Assembly (NCBI RefSeq): GCF_900660545.1
Contig: NZ_LR214986.1
Coordinates: forward strand, 682,001 to 746,000
Length of the DNA: 64,000 nt
Reading direction: 5' to 3'
From: Mycoplasmopsis cynos
Lineage (GTDB): Bacteria > Bacillota_I > Bacilli_A > Mycoplasmatales > Metamycoplasmataceae
Shown: one piece after another, positions 23,687-34,302 of the stretch
Layout: the number at the start of each line of letters is the position of its first letter
Numbering within the stretch: position 1 is the first letter of the stretch
The notes under the pieces: generated by a model
Database searches by the model: none
Told to the model about the DNA's origin: nothing
The model's input: the letters and a program-made list of their open reading frames with translations, nothing else
Position numbers and translations under genes: made by a program

Positions 23687-24134
23687 AATTTTCAACCTCC
23701 TCAATATTTAAAAGATTTTTCATTAAACAAATAAAATATGAATTTTCTAATTCATCCATTTCTATCACTTCATCGATTATTCAACCAAAATGTTGATTAG
23801 ACGAAATCTCACGCATTTTCTTTTTTAATTCAGCTAATTCACCTCTTTGATTTTTAGTTTTTTTAGCTTTTTTATAAAAATTTTGAGATGAGAATGTTTT
23901 AATATCGATATTTTCCATATCAGCAATAAAACTAACACTTTCTAAAAATGTATAAAATTCATTATTTAATTTTTTATTTCTGAATCTAAGTAATACCTTT
24001 GAATATGAACCAACTGAATTTTTATCTAATTCAACTCAATTGTCTTCATCGTTATGATTAATAAAAATTTCATAATCATTAAACTGTATATTTTTCCCAT
24101 TTAAATAGGTAATGTTAATGTTTTTAAAGAGCAT
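23679..24134 (-). CDS. F1-like X0 ATPase cluster: small epsilon-like protein
   Basis: A 151-residue cytoplasmic protein. The N-terminal 85 residues look beta-rich and the C-terminal part is helical and Lys-rich, the general layout of an F1 epsilon subunit, but I see no diagnostic residues. AGGAGG precedes the ATG. The stop overlaps the 742-residue protein gene and the start overlaps the previous stop by one base. Two TGA Trp codons (DNWVEL, HFGWII) hide it under the standard code. The epsilon assignment rests on layout and gene position. Confidence 0.6.
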
Positions 24135-25027
24135 TAATTACCTCCTTCATCAAAAATTGTTTTCTTTTTCTGAGTAAGGAGAATAATTTCTTCGATTTGC
24201 TTTTCTTGTTTTGCTCTATTAACTCTTTTAGTAACAATTAATAACTCTTCATCAATTTGTTTAATTTTTTTATCAATTGTAACAAGATTATTTTTTGCAT
24301 TGTAAAATGATGATTCAACTATTAAAGAATTAATAACATTTTCTAAATAAACAAAGATTTGTGCTTCAATAAAATTTTCGATATTTGGATATATCTTATA
24401 ATCTTTTAAAGAATTATTTCATTCTGTTTTTTCTTTAAGCTGCAAAAGCTTATCAACATCAAAGTTTTCAAGCGGTAATATAGTAAATGGATCTTTGTAG
24501 TTTTTACTTGAATTAATAACAAAGTTAACTTTTGAATAGTTGTTTTCAACAAATAAAATTTTGATTGTCTTTGTTAAAATTTTAGTTAAATTCGGATATG
24601 ATGAATTGTCAAAATATCTAAGTAAATTCAATTTATTTGATTCTATAAAATTCTTAGATCTCTCACCGATACTAATAAAGTCAATTGATGAATCCTTAGA
24701 TCTTTTAAGAATTTCATTTTCATATCTAGAATATGAATCTGTTCCATATTTTTGTTCTTCAGTTAAATATATATAAAGTTCTCTTGGTTTTTTAATCTTA
24801 TGTTTTAGTTGAGTAAATTTATTAGATTGAATAAAATTGTTTTTAATGTTATATTTCTCTTTTAATCCGTCTAGTAATTTAGAATTTAATAAAGCATTAT
24901 CAACATAAAATGATAATTTTCTTGTTAGGTTTAAAATGTTAATTAACAAAATATTTTTATCATTATTAACCTTAACATGAATGTTTTCTAAATTACGCTT
25001 TTTTTGTATTAGATCTTTAATATGCAT
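24134..25027 (-). CDS. F1-like X0 ATPase gamma-like subunit
   Basis: A 297-residue protein with long helices at both ends (MHIKDLIQKKRNLENIHVKV at the N-terminus and a Lys/Glu-rich C-terminal helix) and an alpha/beta middle, the layout of an F1 gamma subunit, whose coiled coil is the rotor shaft. Sequence similarity to canonical gamma is weak by eye. TGA at 24419 is Trp. The stop overlaps the next ATG by one base (TAATG) and the start overlaps the previous stop in the same way. Confidence 0.65.
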
Positions 25028-25542
25028 TATTGGATTTTTACACTTAGTTCTTTAGAGAAAAATAACTTTAATTCTTGGTTGTGATAAAACAAAATAGTAT
25101 TTGGAATGATTTCTAAATAGTAACCTCTACCTAAGAAGTTGGTAATTTCATTATTAAAATCACGCAATATTTTATGGGTTAAATAATCATCGGAAGAAGT
25201 TAAATTAGCCGCAAAATTATCTGACATCTCACCACTATGATTAGTAACCATCGGAATCATTACTGAAGTACTATATTTAAGATTTAAATTAAATGTAATT
25301 GTGAATTCATCAAAAATCAAATCATATTTTTTATTTACAGCTTCATTTATCATATTTTTAATATTTATGTATTCATTAGAAGAAAACCCAACATTATTAT
25401 GTAATAGTGGTCTACTAATTAATGTATCAAATGATAAAATATTATTTTCGTTTTTAGAACGTATCGACTCATACTTTTTATATAAATTAAAGGTCGCTTC
25501 TTGTTCTTGAATTTTTTGTTTTGAAATTCATTTTAATGGCAT
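25027..25542 (-). CDS. F1-like X0 ATPase cluster: 171-residue conserved protein
   Basis: A soluble protein of 171 residues starting MPLKWISKQKIQEQEATFNL, where the Trp is TGA. The N-terminal 35 residues are an amphipathic helix and the rest appears to be alpha/beta (FDEFTITFNLNLKYSTSVMI). AGGAG precedes the ATG at 25542. It is placed between the multispan membrane protein and the gamma-like gene, where a stator or adaptor would be plausible, but nothing in the sequence proves this. Confidence 0.6.
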
Positions 25543-25551
25543 AATTTTCTC

Positions 25552-27066
25552 CTAATTAATTACTTTCTTCTTTTTAAATATTTTTACTCCTATTGCTGAT
25601 TGTAAATGTATTACTAAACATACAACAAAGAATATTAAGACTGAAACATATGAAATGCTAATTATTTTAACAATTGAAATTGGAGTTGGCACTGAAACTA
25701 AAACATGATTTTCTTGAGTAAGTAAAATGTGGTTTAGTCCAAAAATCAATAATAAAGAAATTTTAACAATGAATAATACGATGATAAAAAAGGTAGTTAA
25801 ATTTGAAAATGATTTATTTTTAATTAAATAATGAATAAATGTAGCAGATGATAAAGAAGTTAAAATAAATAAGTTTATTAAGTTAATATTTGAATTATCA
25901 TATGTAATAACAGAATAAACCAGTGGAACTCAAATTAACAATTGAGCAATTGCAAACCTAACACTTAATGCAATTGGGTTTTTAGTATTTGTTTTGCTAA
26001 TAAAGGAAAAAGCAAAATAAAGAAAAGTTGTAATAGATGCAATTATAATAACTAATCCATGAATTAAATCATATTTAGTTTCTTTACCAAAAATAGCATA
26101 TTTTACTGTTTCTCCACCTAATAATGTTCCTAGCCAAATAATAGCTACTACAATAAAAATAATTCCCAAAATATATCTATCTTTTTCTTGCACTTGATAA
26201 ATGTTTTTTTCTGATATTTTATGAAGTTTCATAGCATTAGATCCGATTATCATAAAAATAATAAAAGTAAATATTGAAACAATAATTAATAAATTCTTTG
26301 AATTCTTTTCATTAAAAAGACGCTCAACAAAATTTCAATATTTTTGATTTTCACCATCAAATAAAGATCCATTTTTTGAATAACTATCTCATAATAAAAC
26401 ATTAAATAACACAAATCCAAGCAACATTAATTGTGAAAATGTTTGAATAATAATTGGCAATAATGATTTATAAATAATAGGATCTGATTTTCTTTTTAAA
26501 ATGAACTTGTAAATCTCAAATGAGATATTAACTAATGTTATAGGAATTAATAAATATACTAGATTAATATATTTATGTTGAACAAAAACCATTACAATTT
26601 TTTCAACATTTCCTTCTTTGATTTTTATAGGAATATTTTTTCCAATAAAAGCAAAGAATAAAACAAAAGCAATAATAGATAATGATAAATATAAAATATA
26701 AAATACTATATATTGTTTTATCCTTTCCTTTTGTTCATTAATATTACTAAAATTCTTGAATGTAGCAAACAAAAAAACGAAATATAAAATACTAAACCTA
26801 ATTAATAAAGTAGCATTTATTTGTTGCTGATTTACGGTTACAAATGATATAAAGTTCTGAAATGGTTTTCCACCAAGGAAGACTAAAACTTTTTCTGGAA
26901 ATAATGAATCACCAAGTTTAATAAATAATACTAATGAACCAATAGCAAAAAATAATATTAAAATAAGTTTATAAATAAAAATTCATTCATTACCTGATTT
27001 TGAACTTATTTGAGAACTATAATTAATGTAAATCCGTCTTCTATCAAACAAATCATTATTATTCAT
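25552..27066 (-). CDS. F1-like X0 ATPase cluster: polytopic membrane protein (X0 candidate)
   Basis: A 504-residue integral membrane protein with about ten to twelve hydrophobic segments and short loops. No canonical F0 a or c subunit motif is visible, which agrees with the view that this ATPase type has a different membrane part. The ATG overlaps the MIP1 stop by one base (TAATG), so its translation is probably coupled to the immunoglobulin protease. Its first 24 codons have a degenerate second copy at 34186-34262. TGA Trp codons split it in three under the standard code. Transport of peptides, antibody or ions is open. Confidence 0.75.
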
Positions 27067-29297
27067 TATGATTTTCCTTTCTCTATTGTTTTTTCTTGTG
27101 AAGTTGATGATATTGTTGAATTAAATTTAAATTTTTCTGGAACTTTGTCATCTGCAAAACCATCAGGAAATAATTCTGTTTTAACATTTTTAGATTCATA
27201 AAGTTTTTTCATTTCCTCACGGTATGATTTAGATTGGTCTCTTCCTCCACCATAAATTAAATCATATTGAGGTAAATTATAAGATCCATATAAACCTTTA
27301 TAATCATATCCTTCTGATCTAAATGCAGCGGCTAAACCAGCATTAGCACTACTATTTGCTGCATGGAAAATACCTACTAATTCATAATTTTGATTTCTAA
27401 CTGATGATCCAGAAGATCCACCAGCAGGAACATAATGTCTTGGCATATATTCTAAACCAAAATTAATTAATCCATTTGGTGCTGTTTCTGATGTATGAAG
27501 ATTTGGTCCAACTCTATGTGTAGCTAAAAAAGTATCAGTTACACCGGGTTTATCAATAAATGAACGATATCCAATTTCATATGATAAGAAATTCCCTCTT
27601 TTTAATTCTTTATCAGTATATTTAGATTTTCCAGTATTTTCATCACGTAAAATATCGCCATAGAATTTAGTTTCGGCATTTGTTCATAAACTATATGTGT
27701 ATTTTGCAACTTTTTTTTGATCATCTTCTTCATAAGGTTTTAAAAAGTAATCACCAGCGGCTGTCGGATAACCTAAAATATATAAACTATCACCTTTATA
27801 TTCATTATCAAGTTTTTTCCTTGATAAAGGGAAATCTATTTTTGAATAATCTTTTAAGTATGAATTACTAATAAATTTAACCTTCTTGCTTTGATCTAAA
27901 TTAGCATAATCATTAGTAACTTCTTTAATTTCAGCCTCTGAAAGCCCTAAATCTTTAAAATCAATTTCTAAAACTGCAAAATCAATAAACTCTTCATTAT
28001 CTGCATACTTTGTTTTTTGTTCATCAGCTAGAAAATCAGATGGTTTTGTTTTTAAATAATTATCACCAGTAAAAATTTTCTTTATTCCATTTTTTCCTTG
28101 AAAACCTTTATGGATATAACGATCATCAAGCTGATTAACTTTTAATTTAGTTAGTATATTAATTTTTTTAGATAGAACTTCTATACCCCAATCAGTTGTT
28201 TTGCTTGTAAGGGCATCAGCTACGTGAAGGTTTGTGCCATAATATCATTTAGTTGGATATTTTCCACTTTCTGGTTTTACATAATCCAAAATTCAAGCTG
28301 TACCTGATGTCAATCTACCTGTTGGTTTTCCCAATTCTTTAGTTTTTTCTTCATCAGGATTATTAAAGGCAATTCTTATTGTTTGTAAAGCTATATCTCT
28401 ATAATGTTCATTAATTAAAACTCTTGGAATTCCTTTTGAATCATATGGATTTCTATTAACAACATCAACTCAACTTGGACCTTTACCAAGTTCAGGTGCA
28501 TCATATAAATGCAAGCCCTTAACCGATCCGTTTGAATCATAAACTGGTAAAGTAAATCCTTTTAATTTTAAATTATCATATGAATCTTGATTAACACTTT
28601 TAGCTAATTCATTAAACTTATTTTTTTGTTCTTGTGTTACTGAACCTAAATCGCTTCTAAATTTAGCGTCATCTAATCCTGGTTGTCTTTTTAAAGTTTT
28701 AATATAATCTTCATTATCTTTTTCAAATCTTTTTATTTGGTTAAAATCTGTTGCATATTGAGCTGCATAAGATTTAGGCAAAACGAATTCACTTGGCGGC
28801 AAAATACCATCAGCACCAATATTTTGAGGATTATTTTTAAAACCACTAACTTCAATGGTATGAATGATTGACTTCTCAGGATTTAACTTTGATTTTATTT
28901 CAAATGAAATTTTACCCTTTCCAGTTCTATTTGAAATTATTTGGCCTTTTTCATCTTTATCTGGTGCTAAACTAAGAATTCTATATTCATATAATGAAGC
29001 TTTATCACCAGTTACATTAAATTTAATTGATTCTGCTTCTAAACTTGTAAAAAAGATATCACTTGCTTTTTTATGAAGATGATCATATTCAGTAAAATTA
29101 AATGTTAATTGTTTTGCATCATTATAAATTTGCACAATTGTAGCATCATTAGGTGTTTCACTTTGTTCAGTATCCTTCGGCGATTTTTCCTGAGGGTTTT
29201 GTTTATCATCCTTACTTGTTTCACATGATGTAACTAATAAAATAGGAAAGATAGGACTTATACCGAGTAAAATATTTTTTATCTTTTTAATTTTCAT
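27066..29297 (-). CDS. mip: MIP: mycoplasma immunoglobulin protease, copy 1
   Basis: A 743-residue lipoprotein (signal peptide ends in VTSC). Established role of the family: a serine protease that cuts the heavy chain of IgG held by MIB. Residues about 55-165 form a type-17-like unit ending in VSGFK. The protease domain shows His358 in YGTNLHVAD, an Asp in EFIDFAVLEI and Ser629 in the motif GGSSGSSV, as in DUF31-type proteases. ATG 29297 with AAAGGT upstream is preferred to GTG 29303. It lies 17 bases downstream of MIB1 and overlaps the ATPase membrane gene by one base. All catalytic residues are present. Confidence 0.9.
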
Positions 29298-29314
29298 ATT
29301 CACCTTTCATAATA

Positions 29315-31591
29315 TTAACTAAAATCAAAATCTGGTTGATTTGGATCGAAATATTGAACATTTCTACCAGTACCTTTTAAAGTATTATATAAATCAGTTG
29401 CACCTTTTGGAACTTCAATAATAGTTGAATTAGAAAATGTTCCATCGCTATAATTAAGTAAAATATTTAAATTATTAAGTCCATCTGAAGTTAAAGTTGA
29501 TACTTCTTTTGTTGGGGCAATACGAATTTTCTTTGTTTCTTTACCATTACTAAAAATAATTTTAGATCTAGGCATTTGTGGTTGTTGAGTCGATAAAACA
29601 TCAAATTGTGCGTGGTTTAATTCATCTGTATCAACATTTCAATTTTCTGAATTATTATATAAAACAATACGCTTAAGTTTTCTTGGTGTATTTGATGGTT
29701 TATTTATATCATAAAATATCAATCCGCGTAAAGTTTTCTTTCTTGTTACTCTGCTTAAATCAAGTCCAAGTGGATAACTATTTCCACCTTCATTAGAATC
29801 AGGGTGTAAACCAGCACCAAATCCACCTTGGAAAATTGGTTCGTTATTTCTGGTTCAATATGCCATTCTTAAACCATCATTAATTCTATTATAACTAGTT
29901 CCATCATAATCAGAATCTTCAAATGATAAGCTATCAAATGTAATTCTTGTAAAGACCTTAACGCCATATCCATATTCTCTTGAGACATTATAATCAATTG
30001 TATTTACTCATGAAGTATTTCTTAAAGCAAATGGATATAATGATCAACCTTCAGCAAGCGAATTCTCAGAAGTGTATAATGAAAGTTCTTTTATTTTCTT
30101 ATTTTCTAATGCAGCTAATGCACTGGTGTTTTGTGAAACAAAGAATAATTCAAGTTGTGGTAATACATCTGGTAAAGCATCAAAAATTTCACGGAATCTT
30201 TGATTTGCGTCATTCTTGCCAATATTTTTAATTCTATAACTTGTAATTTCTTTACCATCATTTTTTAATTCTTGAATTAGTTTTAAAGTTTTAGAATATC
30301 CTGAAGGATTTGCCGTATCTATTTCAACAACAATACCTTCGTTTCTTAATTTATCATCTTTTTTATCTCTTGTTAATTTAATTATTGATATTCCATCAGA
30401 ATGAGATACATTATATTTTGAATATTCAGCACTACTAGTAACATCAGTTTTTGTTCATCCTGGGTATGAACCGTTAGCTACATCATCGGGATTTCTCTTA
30501 AAATATGAATCATACCCAAAAACTCTTTTAAGTTTATTATCTCTTTGTAATCTACTTGTTACTTTATTACTAATTGGCGAATATGCTCTTGAATCTATTT
30601 CACCATTAGCATTAATGTATACATTACTTTCATCTTTTGAAATTAATAAACCTTTAGAAAGATTATTTTCAGCATTATCACTTAATTTATTAAACTTAGA
30701 TACATCAATATATGTTATTAATCTCAAAAATCTAACATCTTGATTTTGTATTTTTTTAATGTCTTGATATTTTGATTTACCCTGATCTGTTAAAAAATCA
30801 TATACTTTATCACCATTTAATAATAAATCACGGAATTTTCAAATAATATTAATTAACGCATCACGATTAGGACCATCATTTAATAATCTTGCATAATCAT
30901 CATCGGTATAATTATCTTTAAGAAATGGTATACCAATATATTTATTTAATGAACCTCTAGCATTTTTTCTAGTTGTATTTCTATGTTCTTCTGTCACTTC
31001 AACTGAATTAACATCTGGTACAATTTCTGCTTTATATCCATCGGGATTTGTTATTCCTTTTTCGATATCGTCTCTTGAATCAATTCTATCTGGGGGTATT
31101 GTTACATCAGCAGTAAATGACGAAAAGTTTTCAAAAGTAATCTTTTGTTTTGTTGATTTTGGCAATTGAGGCTTAGGAATAGGTTTTGGAGCCGGGGTTG
31201 GTGTAGGCTGTGGTGTTGGATTTGGAATTGGTGAAGTTTTCGGAGCCTCTTTCACTTCTGGAGTTGGTTCAGGTTTAGGTTTTGGTTTTAGTTCTGGTTT
31301 AATTTCTGGTACAGGAACTGGATTAGGTTTTGGTTCTGGTTTAGGAAGTGGTTTATCTATAATTATCTCTTTAATATTTACATCTGCACCACTAGGGTTT
31401 AGATCTTTTAGATTAAGGTTATTTTTAGAAATAAGTTCTTTTTTAAAATTACTTGTAATAGAAAATTTATCAGAAAAGGTGGTATTTGGTATGGAATTAT
31501 AAATAATACCACTTGATAAAGCTGAACAAGCAACAGATGTACTAACCAAAATTAATGCTAATTTTGTTTTTCTATTTAACATTTTTTTCAT
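29315..31591 (-). CDS. mib: MIB: mycoplasma immunoglobulin-binding protein, copy 1
   Basis: A 758-residue surface protein. The N-terminal hydrophobic segment (residues 9-31) has no lipobox placed as in lipoproteins and is probably an uncleaved anchor. Residues 77-150 are a rigid linker built from Pro-Lys/Glu/Thr repeats (KPEPKPNPVPVP and similar). The remainder is the MIB fold, with leucine-rich-repeat-like and arm regions, ending PNQPDFDFS. MIB is known to seize the antibody Fv region and present the heavy chain to MIP. AAGGTAT lies before the ATG at 31591; a second ATG at 31582 is possible. Only 11 bases separate it from the MIB2 stop, so it depends on the same transcript. Confidence 0.9.
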
Positions 31592-31602
31592 TTTATACCT
31601 TC

Positions 31603-33876
31603 TTATGAGAATTCGAATTCTGCTTTTTCATTAGGATCAACTTGTATAACTTTTTTGCCTAACTTCTCTAATTGCTCAAATAATTCTTTATCAGTATTTG
31701 GAACCTTAAACTCTGTTTCAGGTCCAAAATTATCTCTTGCTAATGTGATTAATTTTTGCAAATTATCAAGTCCACTTGAATTTAATTTAGTAACACCATT
31801 TTTTGAAGTAATTTTAATTTTTCTGGTTTGATTACCATTTCTAAAACTAATTTTACTTCTTGAAAATGGACCTGTATCAATTACACCAAAATTAGCATTA
31901 TTTAATTCATCAGCATCAATTTCAAAAGTTTCAGAATCGTTATATAAAACAAGTCTTACAAGTTTTCTCGGTTTATTACTTGGTTTTTCAATATCACTAA
32001 AAATAAGGTTTCTTAATGATTTTATTTTTGTAACTCTACTTAAATCAAGCCCAACTGGATAACTATTCTCTCCTTCATTTCTATCTGGTTTTAATCCAGC
32101 ACCTAAACCGCCTTGAAAAACACGTTCATTATTTCTAACCCAATATACCATTCTTAGGCCATTGTTAATTCTTGAAAAATCTTTTCCATCAAAATCAGAA
32201 TCTTCAAATGCAATATCATCAAATCCTAGACGAGTAGCTACTCTTAATCCAGGTTTATAATCAAAACTAACATTATAATCGATCATATTTACTCAAGCAG
32301 TTTTCTTTAATGCTCAAGGATTAATTGACCATCCACCTGCATTAGAGTTACCAGTTGTATATAAAGACAATTCATCAATTTCTTTATCTTCAAGAGCAAT
32401 TAATGAAGTTGTGTTATGTGTTTCAAAAAATAGTTCTAGTTGTGGGATTTTATCAGGTAGCGCTTTAAAAATATTTATAAATGATTGATTGGCATTATTT
32501 CTTCCGATGTTAATAATACGATAACTAGTAATTTCTTTTTTATCTGCCTTTAATTGATTAATTAATTCTAACGTTTTTGCATAACCTGCTTCATTTTCAG
32601 CATCAATAGTAAGAATAATACCTTGATTTCTTTTTTTAGGATCTGGAACATCTCTTTTAATCAATTCAAATTTAATTCCATCATTATCACCAATTTTGTA
32701 TTTGGCATATTCAGGATTCTTAGTTACATCTGTTTTAGTTCAACCTGGATAAGTACCTTCTTCAACACTTTTTCCAGTTCTACCATAGTACGAGTTATAA
32801 TCAAAAGTTCTAAGTTCACTATTATCTTTTATTAAACGCTCAACTGAACCATTTATTAAAGGAGTTCTTGAATATGAATCTAATTTACCATCTTCTGTAA
32901 TATAAATATTATCATTATCTGGTTTTATTACATACCCTTGTGATAATTCTCCTTCAAGTTTATCAGAAGTTAAAACAAATTTAGTTATATCAATATATGA
33001 AATAATTCTTAAACGTTTAATCTTTTCATTTTTGATCTTCTTTAATTCTGGATAAAGTTTTTTACCTTCATCTGTTAAAAACTCAACTACTTTATCTCCA
33101 TTATCTAGTAAATTTTTAAATTTTTCTAGAATTTTATCAAAGTAATATATATTAGATGGTGAACTTTCGTAATATCTAGCAAAATTTTCTTCATTTCAGT
33201 GAATAGGAGGAGTTCTAAACGCTTCAAATGCACCATCTAAAATACTTTTTCCTAATGCTTGTTGCGCAAATTTCCGATTTTGAGCTTTTAACTCTTCAGT
33301 TACTTCAACATATTGAATATCAGGTGCCAATTCACTAATGTATGGCTTACGATTAGCAATTTGTTTTAAAATGTCATTAGGATTATCTTTTCTAGGCGGT
33401 ACAGGTGTAACGTGAATTCTTACCTTAACATTTCCATAATCAACAATAGCAATAGCAGAATTATCTTTTGGCTCTTCAGCGATAGTTTCAACAGGTGGAT
33501 TAACAACTGCTGGTTCCTCTTTTTTTATTTCTGGAGCTTTAGGAGCAGGTGTAGGTTCTTTTTTTATTTCTTTTTCAATTTCTTGTTTGGGTAATACAAT
33601 TGGAGCTTGATTAATTTCAGGCTTTGGTTTTTCTTGTGGTTTGACTTTTTCTAATTCTTTAATATTAATATCTGTAATAGAAGGATCTAAATTAGAAAAA
33701 TCAAGATTATTTTTTGAAATAAAATTAGGTTTACTTAAATTAAGAATACTAAATCTATTTGAATTGGTATTATCATTAATTTAGTGATAAACGATTGTTG
33801 ATGCTAGAATGCTTGATGCACTACCAACACCAAAAATTAGTAGAAGATTACGTGCTTTTCGTTTTTTAAAAATCAT
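31603..33876 (-). pseudogene. MIB copy 2, interrupted by a nonsense codon
   Basis: The frame encodes a complete MIB of about 757 residues except for a TAA at codon 32 (33781-33783), where copy 3 has TCA in otherwise matching sequence. TAA is a stop in the mycoplasma code, unlike TGA. The stop falls just after the membrane anchor, so export and display would be lost. No good restart codon follows before the Pro-rich linker. The ribosome-binding site also differs from that of copy 3 (GGGGG in place of GGAGG). All later codons remain open, so the mutation is recent, or the gene can be restored by recombination with copy 3, or it is a sequencing or culture artefact. Confidence 0.8.
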
Positions 33877-34065
33877 TTGTCCCCCGCTAAAGTTTAATAA
33901 TAAGAGAATTCTTATATACGCTTACATAATAGATATATTTTACCATTAAAATAGTTTTTTTCTACTCCAAAAATAATCAACAAACATAACGCTAAAATTA
34001 TTATTTTATAGTTAAAAACACTATATTATAGCATCTTGAATTCCAGGCTAGTATAAATAAAATTC

Positions 34066-34084
34066 TTTTTTTTTTTTTTTTTTT
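34066..34084 (-). repeat. Poly-dA tract (19 bp) upstream of MIB2
   Basis: Nineteen consecutive T on the plus strand, that is A on the MIB coding strand, 190 bases before the MIB2 start. It corresponds to the 17-base tract before MIB3 and the 20-base tract before the coiled-coil gene at 63.5 kb. Confidence 0.8.
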
Positions 34085-34142
34085 GAAAGTAATTTAAGAA
34101 TTTAAAGAAAAGTTCTACTTTTTAAAAATCTTTGGCTATTTG

Positions 34143-34160
34143 AAAAAAAAAAAAAAAAAA
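34143..34160. repeat. Homopolymer of 18 A between MIB2 and MIP2
   Basis: Eighteen consecutive A on the plus strand (T on the coding strand), 59 bases beyond the poly-dA tract. The corresponding place upstream of MIB3 has only a short A run, so this tract has expanded here. Confidence 0.7.
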
Positions 34161-34185
34161 CATAGAAATTTTCGTTCATTTAAAC

Positions 34186-34302
34186 TAATTTTGAACTTAT
34201 TTAAAAACTATAATTAATATAAATTTGCTTCTATCAAACAAATCATTATTATTTATAATATTTTTCTTTTTCTATTGTTTTTTTCTTGTAAAGTTATTTA
34301 AA
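34186..34302 (-). pseudogene. Relic of the 5' end of the ATPase membrane-protein gene
   Basis: Sequence 34186-34262 matches, with scattered substitutions, 26995-27066, the first 24 codons of the polytopic ATPase-cluster gene; the ATG is changed and the frame is lost. The next bases match the end of MIP1. The two MIP genes therefore had the same downstream neighbour once, which points to a duplication of a MIB-MIP-membrane gene unit followed by deletion. Confidence 0.7.

Larger units (their letters stand above)
33877..34302. other. Upstream region of MIB2 with two homopolymers and a gene relic
   Basis: Reading the minus strand: the end of the MIP2 gene is followed by a relic of the ATPase membrane gene (34186-34302), an 18-base A run on the plus strand (34143-34160), a 19-base T run on the plus strand (34066-34084) and a promoter region that resembles the one before MIB3, including a small hairpin around 33900-33917. 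Confidence 0.65.

Noticed and set aside
23687..23704. Start of the 742-residue ATPase-cluster protein at 23704
   Set aside because: The codon is TTG and the next codons are the AGGAGG ribosome-binding site of ATG 23686.
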